Positions 55,668-64,000 of a DNA stretch of 64,000 bases are shown here, one piece after another. The notes below the pieces were generated by a model. It had not been told where the DNA came from and did not search any database. It saw nothing but the letters and a program-made list of their open reading frames with translations. Position numbers and translations under genes: made by a program. How positions within the stretch are numbered: the stretch's first letter is position 1; the number at the start of each line of letters is the position of its first letter. The DNA is taken from NCBI GenBank assembly GCA_027886185.1, contig WOAB01000158.1, positions 62,001 to 126,000 of the forward strand. The letters run 5' to 3'. Source of the stretch: Rheum nobile (taxonomy: Eukaryota > Streptophyta > Magnoliopsida > Caryophyllales > Polygonaceae).

Positions 55668-56288
55668 TGTTTTGGGGCGAAAAGATCAATCAGCCTAAAT
55701 CGCCTTAGACGGGGTAACGAGTCGATCGGGTGAAATACAACAAATCCAAACCAAATGAGCAATCAACTACGTATAATATAGGAGCAAGATTTATGTGATA
55801 ATATATTGATTATACGATGATTAAAACGAGACAAAGTGTAGCTTATCCTGTAGATACAAGAGTCGAATCTTGTATGACCGGCTAATCTAGCGTCCGATCC
55901 TTGGTGGTCGAATGTTGTTTCCAAAAGAGCTAAATGAGACTAAGTAAGTTTTTCAAGCCTTTTCATAATAGAGATCTCGAGTGGTTATGTATCTTGCGTC
56001 CGTGCCCTATTTATGGGATCTTCCTCTTTACTGGTGTTCTTACCGTTTTGGTGAAATCTTTCCTTTAATCTCTGAGCATAATCTCCGGGATTTCCTTATT
56101 AATGAGGCTTTCTAATTTTGTATTTGAACTGGCTGCCGTTTGCTGATGATCGAGCAGTTATGGCATTTGGGCAAGATCTTCGGTCGGTTGGTGCATTGAT
56201 GAGCATCCGACGTCCTTCTTCATACTTCTTGGGCTACATCTAAGGTAAGGCGGCCCAATCCGTTAGGCAAAGCTTTATGGGCCCTACA
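55668..56288 (-). repeat. Tat-like right (5') LTR
   Basis: 621 bp from TGTTTTGGGGCG to GGGCCCTACA, followed by GCTAG. It matches the left LTR at 35084-35711. Confidence 0.9.
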
Positions 56289-56350
56289 GCTAGTATTCAT
56301 AATTAGGATCCCAAATTTGCTATTCCAGCCCTCTTAAGGGGTCATATATC

Positions 56351-56662
56351 CTAAGCATGGTAACCCTTGTACCGCAAGACCCCGCCGCAGTCGCCTGTGG
56401 CGCACTTGAGGGCATTGAGCCCGGTCGAATTGCAGCCTGTGCGGGCCCAAATGCGAGATCCCGTGGTGCCGGGATTGGCTGAGATAGCCCAGGACGCACC
56501 GGTTGCTAGCTCCTCGCCGCCGCCTGGAATGGCCGCGGCCCAGACGGTGTAAGGGAAGTTGTTTGTTATAAGGAATTGTGTTGCTTGGGCGTGGGTGGAT
56601 ATGGAGAGCACGAATGTAAGCATGAATGAGGAGGAAATACATATGGTTTGGAAGTGAATCAT
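56351..56662 (-). pseudogene. Thaumatin-like (PR-5) protein, N-terminal fragment
   Basis: The minus-strand ATG at 56662 gives a signal peptide (MIHFQTICISSSFMLTFVLS, cut near THAQA), then FLITNNFPYTVWAAAIPGGG, ASWAISANPGTTGSRIWART and KCATGDCGGVLRYKGYHA, with a stop at 56351-56353. This follows the start of osmotin/thaumatin-like defence proteins of about 225 residues. Only the first 80 or so residues of the mature domain are present; the REDDD cleft and most of the eight disulphides are missing. A TATA-like CCAATATAC lies about 40 bp upstream on the minus strand. The stop and truncation mark it as a pseudogene. Confidence 0.8.
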
Positions 56663-57930
56663 CGCAAGTTTGCAAGGGAAGTAAAAAAAAAAGTATATTG
56701 GGGTTTTGGAAGTTGCATCGTTGATTTATGTAGGAGTATACGTAATACGTACATAGCCCAGGGGACATGATTTTACAAGTCGGTTCTTTAATTTCCAATG
56801 TTAAGGCTATGTAATTATTGCTTTGGTAGGTTTCCAAATTGTAAACTCTTACCTCTACCAAAAAAAAATAGTAAACTCTTACCACCGAAACTAACCCTAG
56901 GAACCCATCGGTCGCCGCTGCTTCTCAGCCTCACTTACCCTCACCACCCTCACCTTCCTCCTTGTTACAAACTATACTCTCTATTAGATCCACCCAAATC
57001 CTTACCCCAACAACCTTAATCCTACAGATCCTCTCAAAGACGATGATTTTCCTTCGAGAAATCAAGTGTATGTCCCTTCCAAAGCCAAGATTTGGACTTC
57101 AAAATCTCAACCCGCCGAGTAAAGTTGTCTTTGATAGATCTCTTAAGCTCGTTGATGTTCTTGGCTTTTTGGGGATTTCTCTTTCCAGAGGAAGGGATTC
57201 TGCACCCCGGGCTTATCTAGGCTTCAACTGGATCGGGATTGGTGGAGTTGACGATGTCTTTTCGTGCAATGTCCCTGCAAACGTATTGTGGATCTGGCAC
57301 CATGAGACCCGCTGGAAACGCCACCTTAGAGAGTGGTGGTACCTCCATGAAGAAGTCACCGTTGTTGGGTGGTACTGGTGCATTTACAATCAGATTTGTC
57401 CCCCTATATCTCAAAGCAGACTCTGGACCCTGACTTCAAGGTGTACTTCTTCCTTTGTCTTGATTTATCCTTTTGTTTGCTTGGTTTTGTTGCCTTGTTT
57501 TTCTTTTTTTGCTTCTTCTACTTTCCTGGTTCCTTTCCCCTGCTCTATGTTTCACCCGCTCTACCTCCTTTATTTTTTCTTCTGATGTGTGCTATTGTTT
57601 TCCTTGTCTATGTATGTTTGTGTGTTTTGTTTTCCTTTATCCTATCTATTGGATAATGGGAAAAGAACCGTGATAGAGGGTTTGTGCTCCTCTCTTGGAT
57701 CTAGTTCTTCTATTTGTGATAACAACTATACTTTTGAACCCACTACTGAGAAACCTGTTGACCCTAACACTCCCTTTGAAACCAAGATGATTTCGACCAA
57801 CGCCAATATTCACACTGAGTAGCAAACCACTTCCTTTTTGAAACCTGAGATTGACAGGACCTTGTATTCCTCTAAAATTTCTAGCAGTTGGTTGTTGGTT
57901 AAACTATCTGGATATTTTGATGATGTTTGG
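56663..57930. other. Unidentified region with a possible gene fragment
   Basis: Two overlapping open frames lie at 56962-57585 (plus, 207 codons) and 57217-57414 (minus, with RGTNLIVNAPVPPNNGDFF and GLMVPDPQYVCRDIARKD). Base composition is gene-like from 57040 to 57430, and a T-rich stretch follows. I cannot assign either frame. A plus-strand frame at 57589-57822 ends near 57820 without recognised motifs. Confidence 0.35.
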
Positions 57931-58929
57931 ACAATTTACAATGAATGAAAAACCTTTATGTACTATTTATTGTGTCTTTCTATCTTTTATGCTCTCCTAA
58001 ATTTGAACCAATGCTATTTCAAGCTTAGAACCCATAACACTCACGTTAACCATACTCATCATAATCTGAACAATTTCTATCACTGCTTGTTTGCTTGCTC
58101 TAGACCTTATGACCGGCCTGTGAAGTGTTGGACAACCTTATATACTACACAGTACATAAGGAAGCTTAGGTTTGTCCTCTGCTGAACTTTGTATATCTGA
58201 AGAAAGGGCATTTGGATTTAACATATACATATATGACTTCTTTATATAAATTGAGAATGAGCTAGAGCAAAGGGACTCCATGTATTGTTTTCTGGTGTCC
58301 AAAATTTATTGGTTTTTAAAATCTTTTTGGGCCTTTAAGAGTTACAGATTAGTATTATTAATTACTTCTCTATAATATCTGCTTCTAAAACTAAAAATTG
58401 GTTTTAAAAGATTTACTTGTTTCAAACCAACTCCTATACTTGAGGCCTACTCCGTGTAACAACTTTGTGGTTCCTCTATTGAGATATTTTTGCTGATGTG
58501 TGGCTGATATGTGGAGCGTATCAAGGGATGAGCAGGTGCCTTGACTTCCTCCTTTAAAGGCAGCCATTGCAGCACCTTCTAATCATCCAATTTTCATCTT
58601 CTTCATTGTTTAAAACTCAAAATGGTTTTGCTCTAGCTCTCTCTCGCTATTCTGAGTTCTCGTGATCCCTAACCTTTCCTACTAGTGTGCACTAGTTCGA
58701 GTGGTGTTGTGACAACCTTGGGGGGCAGACGCCGTTACCGTATTTGCACCAGAGTCGGGGTGTTTTTGCTTCTAAGGCAGTGGTCATATCCACGACGCAA
58801 CAATAACAACAATAAACCTTCTTGGCCTACATTTCCTTTCCATTTATGCACTAACCCTTTGTCTTGCAGTGGTTTCAGTTCAACAATTTAAAAGCAAAAA
58901 TACACACTGCTTACCTTTCTTGTGCAAAA
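57931..58929 (+). other. Putative leader of the next copia element
   Basis: Sequence ahead of the gag start at 58930. It includes a TATA-like CTCCTTTAAAGGCAGCC near 58553 and a TTTGTCTTGCAG acceptor-like site near 58868. No LTR boundary or primer site could be fixed. Confidence 0.4.
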
Positions 58930-60078
58930 ATGGAAGCCAAATTTCACAAACCCCTCCTTGACCTTTCCAAGCTCGAACCCCTCGACGAGACAAACTACAA
59001 ATGATGGTCTCAAAAACTGCTCATCTTTTTTGAAAAATTGGATATGGATTACGTGTTGTTCAATGCTGCTCTAATCCTTCCTGTTTCGGTCGCAACCGAT
59101 CCTTCCCGATAGGCTGTTCAATCAGACCCTACCGCACAACCAAAAGATGTTCAATAGCCTCTCACTGAGGCTGAACTTGAGTTGGTGAAGTATGAGAAGG
59201 ACAACAAATCAGTAAGGGGCCATTTACTACATCATATGACAAATCCCTTATTTGATTTGTTTTTCAGTAACAAGTCTGTTAAGTCAATTTGGGAGACCCT
59301 AGAGAAAAAATACGGCTCTCATGATGCTGGGAAACGCAAGTACGTCACCGACAAATGGCTGCAATTTCAAATGGTTGATGATAAACCCATCATGGACCAA
59401 GTCCACAAGTATGATAACCTCGTAGCAGATGTATTGTCCGAAGGCATGAAGATGTGTGAGATCCTGCAGGCTAAGATTCTCATCGAAAAGCTTCTGGAGT
59501 CTTGGGCGAGCTATCGGAACCACCTCAAGCACAAAAAGAAAGACATGACGCTTGAAGAACTTGTTAGCCATATGAAGATCGAGGAGGCAAATCGCCTCAA
59601 AGATAAGCCAACTTCAAACATTTATGATTTATCTGTTAAAGCTAATATTGTGGAAACTGGTGGAAACAGAAATGACAGGTTTAATAAAGGAGTTGTTGTA
59701 CTTACTAAGAAAAATCAGAAGTCATTGCACAATAAGAAGGGTGCCAACTTCAAGAGGGGTGGAAAAAATGACAAATTCAAAGTTGGATGCTTCATTTGCG
59801 GTAAACCAGGACATCGAGCTGTCCAATGCTTCCACCGCAATGATCCACAGAAAAATGGTTCAAGGCAAAACCAGTATAAGAATCAAGCCCATTTGCTAGA
59901 GGAAGACCTAGAAGCTGTAATTTCTGAAGTCAACATGGTGGATATTACTGAATGGGTGGTTGACACCGGGGCCACTAGACATTTATGCTCCAACCGAGAC
60001 CTGTTATTAGAGTTTGAACCCGTTGCGAAAGGAGAGAAGGTTTACATGGGAAATTCTAGCATCTCAGAGGTGCACATT
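58930..60078 (+). pseudogene. Ty1/copia gag and protease start
   Basis: The ATG at 58930 gives MEAKFHKPLLDLSKLEPLDE, interrupted by three stops between 59003 and 59157. From 59182 the frame is open: SIWETLEKKYGSHDAGKRKY, ESWASYRNHLKHKKKDMTLE and a zinc knuckle CFICGKPGHRAVQC. The protease WVVDTGATRHLC follows, and GEKVYMGNSSISEVHI is cut by a gypsy LTR at 60079. Gag forms particles and the DTGA protease matures them. The early stops and loss of the remaining pol make it dead. Confidence 0.85.
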
Positions 60079-60849
60079 TGTAACACCCAAAAACCGGGGT
60101 ATCACAGTGCCATAGGCCCAAAGGTTTATAAGGTGTGTTTAGAAAGGGAGAACCTAAATCATTTCAAAATACGCAAAACCTACCCACATCCAAAATCTCC
60201 ATTTCAAGTTTAAACAACATTCCAGCCTTTACATCAAGTTCAAAATCCGATGTAAAAACTAAGTTATTAACTGTGAAGACGAAACTGTGATCAGGAACCC
60301 CCTTGCTCATGCTGAACCTGCGAAGACAAGTTGACTAGTAGACCCGATTCACTAGCCAACCACGGAAACATAAACCGAGGTTGGGTTAGTCTAATGAAAG
60401 ACTAGCAAGAATCATCAAGCAAAATAATAGAACACAAGAAAGTTATCATTACCATCCATTTAACGTCAATTAATAACACAATCAATATAAATATCATTAT
60501 CATCACATAACCTTATCTTAAACATACTTATCCAACTATTAAATGTGCTAAAAAAAACATCCAATCCAAAACTCAACCACACGGAAAGCATAAACGGGTG
60601 AGACTATCATCACCCTAGGTAATCGTACTATTCATGGATAGGTTTAAGATGGGACACTCACCATCCAATTGTGGCCTTGAACCAACGCAAGGTCATCCTC
60701 TACGTTGTCGGGTGAGGCTATCATCACCCCGGCCCAGCTATAAGGAGTCATGCCCTCCTTATAACCGAAACAACAATCAACAACCAACAACCAACAACCA
60801 ACAACCAACAACAACAAACAACCAACAACCACCAACCACCAACAACAAC
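60079..60849 (-). mobile_element. Ty3/gypsy LTR fragment inserted in copia protease
   Basis: It starts TGTAACACCCAAAAACCGGGG and includes a GGTTAGTCTAATGAAAGACTA block like the LTR at 4397. It is cut at 60849 by the Athila-like LTR. A CAACCA-type repeat marks its end. Confidence 0.6.
60775..60849 (+). repeat. CAACCA/CAACAACCA microsatellite
   Basis: Irregular repeats of CAACCAACAA fill about 75 bp directly before the Athila-like LTR. Confidence 0.85.
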
Positions 60850-61525
60850 TAATAAGCACTACTTTATAGGGCTTAACTAAGAGTTATTAGAGGGTTTATT
60901 GGTGCCATCGGGTAGATTTAGACACATTCATGTGTATGGCATTTGGGGGCAAAGTTGGTGTTTTTTGAGGTGTTTGAGCTGTTTTGGAGATCATAGGAAA
61001 CACTGAGGATGAAGCCACCAGTAGAAGACGCCAAGGAGTTATGAAGTATTGGCGAGGAGGTGCTGAAGACACACTTTTGGAGGCTTTGGGAGCATTCGGA
61101 GCTGAAGAGACGAAGACATTGAAGAAATGGCTTCACGGCGACCGCCGCCAAAGGACTCCCAGCTAGTTTGGCTATGGCATTGATACGGCGACCGCCGTTT
61201 AAAGCCGGCGACTGCCGCGATTACGGTGACCGCCGCCCTCTCTACGGTGCCCGCCGCCGCTGTCAGAAGCCCACCGAGTCCGTTTCCAGATCTGTTTTAT
61301 TTTGGATTATTTTATTACGGTTTTAGTATTTTCATTTTAGGTTAATTTAGACTGATTTACTTTTAGTATTTAAGGGTTAGAAGGGAGCTTGGCCTTCCTA
61401 ATTACTCTCGAACCCTAATTTCATATTTTCATTCTACGTACTTTGCTATGAAGAACTAAGCCACTCTTGCTTAGTCAGACGCTGAAGCTTTCGTTTTGAT
61501 AAAGTTGTGAGATTTTTGTTCCTTA
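60850..61525 (+). repeat. Athila-like left (5') LTR, truncated
   Basis: It matches the right LTR from its start to about 63310. It carries the CGGCGACCGCCG array at 61132-61260 and a TATA-like GTATTTAAGGG near 61367. Confidence 0.8.
61132..61260 (+). repeat. Quasi-palindrome array CGGCGACCGCCG (left LTR)
   Basis: Units CGGCGACCGCCG occur at about 61135 and 61185, with variants CGGCGACTGCCG, CGGTGACCGCCG and CGGTGCCCGCCG. The right LTR repeats the array at 62914-63054. Confidence 0.8.
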
Positions 61526-61553
61526 AAAATAAAAATAAAAATAAAAATAAAAG
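61526..61553 (+). repeat. AAAAAT microsatellite at a deletion junction
   Basis: Four or five AAAAAT units join the truncated left LTR to the 3' internal region. The right LTR has no such repeat at the corresponding position. Confidence 0.8.
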
Positions 61554-62620
61554 TTCTACCGGAGGCCAGCTGCCCAGCGTTTCCTATGGAGAGATGGTGC
61601 GCATCATGTTGTCAAGGAGGAGACATTAGCCCCGCTTTGTATTTGACAACAATGATGGCCCTATAATTGGCAGCTGAGGAGGAGGAACACTAGGGCCCAC
61701 ACCACGATTACATCTGGGCCCCATTTTTGTGTTCGTTGAAGGCCGTGCAACCCCGCCATACCTGCCACACCACTATTCACCACAGTGGTTCCCTATGGTT
61801 GCACGGTAGATGAAGATTATGGCATTGATGCCGACACCCGAGACATGGACGTTTATTGAGAAGACCGCCAACAATAAAGGAAGTGCCCAAGCCAGCTCGG
61901 CGACGTTGTGAGTTAATTATTTTTTGCTTTTCCCTGTGTTTCTAATCTTTTTGTCTTTCATTACATTGAGGACAATGCAATGTTTAAGCATGGGGGAGAG
62001 TTCTATTCTTGCTACGTCGTTGAGGAGAAAAATGAATAAAGAGAAAAAGGCAAAAATTTGAAAAAAGGCTATCATTGAAATCCTAGGATAGGTCGAAAAC
62101 CCGAAAGGGCGGCCTAGGTAATAAGCAGGTGGCTTGGACCAGCATTAGGCTAGGGTAATATGTGGTCAAGAGTGACGTGAGCTTATGTGAGTACATCTAT
62201 TGGAAAATGAAATGAGTGGCTTGGTGAAAACCCGAAAGGGCGCCTTGGCAAAACGAGCGAAAAAGAAGAAGAGTGATTTTAGGATTTCTCATTATTCTTG
62301 GCGAGGCGTCATAAGAAGAGGAGTCAAAGAAGGATTGTTGAGTAGGTCACTCTGGGAGACATAAGGAGCAATAGATGGAGGCTAGGATTAGAGGTTACTC
62401 ACACTATTGGATGTCCGGGTTTAGCTTGGGAGAAGTACTCTGCTTGCCCCTTAAGCTTGTTGAGTGTTGATGTGTTGTGAATGAGATTGGTGCCAGGAGC
62501 TTGGCATGGGTTAGGTGACTCTTAGTTGGAGGATATGCTTCCTGAGACCTTGGATGTTGCATTGGAGGAGTAGGCTCTTTATTAGTTCACTCGCGGACGA
62601 GCAAAGGTCTAAGCATGGGG
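61554..62620 (+). other. Athila-like 3' internal region
   Basis: Similar to the complement of 21144-22100 in the element at 14204: GGCCGTGCAACCCC, ATGGTTGCACGGTAGA, CATTTATTGAGAAGACCG-type and ACATTGAGGACAATGCAATG. It has no intact frame. It ends at the polypurine tract at 62621-62635. Confidence 0.6.
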
Positions 62621-62635
62621 GAGTTTGATAAGCAC

Positions 62636-64000
62636 TACTTTGTAGGGCTTAACTAAGAGTCGTTAGAGGGTTTATTGGTGCCATTCGGGTAGATTTAGAC
62701 ACATTCATGTGTATGGAGTTTGGAGGCAAAGTTGGTGTTCTTAGAGGTGTTTGAGCTATTTTGGAGATCATAGGAAACACTAAGGATGAAGCCACCAGTA
62801 GAAGACGCCAAGGAGTTATGAAGTATTGGCGAGGAGGTGCTGAAGACACACTTTTGGAGGCTTTGGGAGCATTCGGAGCTGAAGAGACGAAGAAACTGAA
62901 GAAATGGCTTCACGGCGACCGTCGCTGAGGAGGCAGCGACCGCCGCCAAAGGGCTCCCAGCTAGTTTGGCTACGACATTGATACGGCGACCGCCGTTTAA
63001 AGCCGGCGACCGCCGCGATTACGGCGACCGCCGCCCTCTCTACGGTGCCCGCCGCCGCTGTCAGAAGCCCACCGAGCCTATTTCCAGATCTGTTTTATTT
63101 TGGATTATTTTATTACGGTTTTAGTATTTTCGTTTTAGGTTAATTTAGACTGATTTACTTTTAGTATTTAAGGGTTAGAAGGGAGCTTGGCCTTCCTAAT
63201 TACTCTCGAACCCTAATTTCATCTTTTCATTCTACGTACTTTGCTATGAAGAACTAAGCCACTCTTGCTTAGTCAGACGCTGAAGCTTTCATTTTGATAA
63301 AGTGGTGAGATTCTCGTTCTTAATCTAATGCATGGATTTTATCTATTCTCTTGCTTGATTGCTTATGATTGATATTGATAATTTCTAGTCTGATCAACTA
63401 GGGTTTGTTGTTATTGATCTATTGCTAGATCTAGATTGTTACTGGTTGAGCATATCTATTTCAGAGTAGCAACTGCATCGTACTAGTATCTGGTTGTGCT
63501 AGTCTTATGCAGAAGAGAACTGATTTACATTCTAGGATAAAAGCTGGTTATTTTATGCTAGAATTGTGTCCAACTATATTCCTATTCTTAACATTGCTAT
63601 TAAACTGAATCTTGATAGTTTTATGGTTGTTTAATTAGTTAGTGCTAATAGTATCTGGTTGTGCTATTAGTTATATCTGAAAAGGAATTGGAATTTCCAT
63701 TGCATGAGATATTGAATGAGTTTCTAGGATCAACTTGTCATACGAATAGTGGATGTTTGTTTGACTGAGCTATTTTCCTCATTACTGAATTCATCATCTT
63801 TAGTTTGTTTTCCTTGGCATGCTTAGAACTTCTAAACACACACACAAAAACCTTTGGTTACTTGAAGATTGACATAGAAATTACACATAAAGATAGACTC
63901 TGCCTCCCTGTGGACTCGACCTTTACTTACCTAGGACTACGGTTTAAGGTTTGTTTGGATATTTTGCATAGTAGGAATTAGCACGATAAATTCTTGTTAA
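62636..64000 (+). repeat. Athila-like right (3') LTR, cut by the window end
   Basis: It starts TGATAAGCACTACTTTGTAG after the polypurine tract. At least 1,365 bp are present; the last bases resemble the LTR end near 42630 but the terminal CTATCA is not reached. It carries the CGGCGACCGCCG array at 62914-63054. Confidence 0.8.

Larger units (their letters stand above)
35084..56288 (-). mobile_element. Tat-like Ty3/gypsy element with nested insertions
   Basis: LTRs 35084-35711 and 55668-56288 start TGTTTTGGGGCG and end GGGCCCTACA, with GCTAG on both outer sides (35079-35083 and 56289-56293). The primer-binding site is TTTGGCGCCCACCGTGGGGC. Domain order in the sense direction is gag, protease, RT, RNase H, archaeal-type RNase H, integrase, then an antisense accessory ORF; the second RNase H is typical of the Tat lineage. 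It is interrupted by a solo LTR at 41353-42669 and by another element at 44831-54850. Removing both leaves about 9.9 kb. Confidence 0.9.
60850..64000 (+). mobile_element. Athila-like element, internally deleted, running off the window
   Basis: Left LTR 60850 to about 61525 (starting TAATAAGCACTAC), a short 3' internal region, polypurine tract AAGCATGGGGGAG and right LTR from 62636 (TGATAAGCACTAC) to the window end. LTR end sequences match those of the element at 14204 in part. The gag-protease and the 3' half of the left LTR are deleted; an AAAAAT microsatellite sits at the junction. Confidence 0.8.

Noticed and set aside
60634..60852. Open frame ending in a QPTTNN repeat
   Set aside because: It comes from the CAACCA microsatellite.

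Overview
The window is plant nuclear DNA and reads as a nest of transposable elements with a few broken host genes. Host-like proteins (DUF26/GNK2 cysteine-rich secretory protein, HAESA-like receptor kinase, NPH3, a plastid-targeted protein, thaumatin/PR-5) and the retroelement lineages (Ty1/copia, Athila-like, Tat-like, MULE) point to a flowering plant, probably a eudicot. The species cannot be named from the sequence. No intact host gene, rRNA, tRNA or CRISPR is visible.

Layout. 1-1320: a foldback MITE, a copia LTR relic and the first exon of a DUF26 gene. 1859-7791: a Pack-MULE-like element with TIRs and a perfect 9-bp TSD, carrying fragments of at least three unrelated genes plus foldback repeats. 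8024-8833: a hAT-like non-autonomous element with an 8-bp TSD and a long G-tract. 8864-28300: a minus-strand copia element. Inside it sits an Athila-like gag-protease element (14204-26292, TSD GGCAT), and inside the left LTR of that one a deleted gypsy element (14784-20359, TSD CCTAG). 28303-28680: the 3' part of a DUF26 gene, probably the other half of the one at 1157. 28689-35083: a truncated copia element, MuDR transposase remains with GGGACAGTTGCAA arrays, and a 2.5-kb solo gypsy LTR.

35084-56288: a minus-strand Tat-like gypsy element (TSD GCTAG) with gag, protease, RT, RNase H, archaeal-type RNase H and integrase, plus an intron-containing accessory ORF on the opposite strand. It is interrupted by an Athila-like solo LTR (41353-42669, TSD CTAGT) and by a second, plus-strand Tat-like element (44831-54850, TSD ACAGC). 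That second element holds a third Tat-like copy beginning at 47344 and a copia LTR. 56289-64000: a truncated thaumatin gene, an unidentified stretch, a plus-strand copia gag-protease, a gypsy LTR fragment and an Athila-like element running off the window end.

Main observations. (1) Two independent Tat-like copies keep the same in-frame UAG between protease and RT, followed by CAA-CYA, which fits the UAG-CARYYA readthrough context; gag-PR-RT is otherwise a single frame. (2) A 12-bp quasi-palindrome (CCGCG-NN-CGCGG, or CGGCG-NN-CGCCG in one family) is arrayed upstream of the TATA-like sequence in Athila-like LTRs, in one gag coding region where it encodes RDRG repeats, and in a copia leader. 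(3) The antisense spliced accessory ORF is kept in two Tat-like copies. (4) Most other premature stops and the RT active-site change are C-to-T or G-to-A transitions, as expected from deamination of methylated cytosines.
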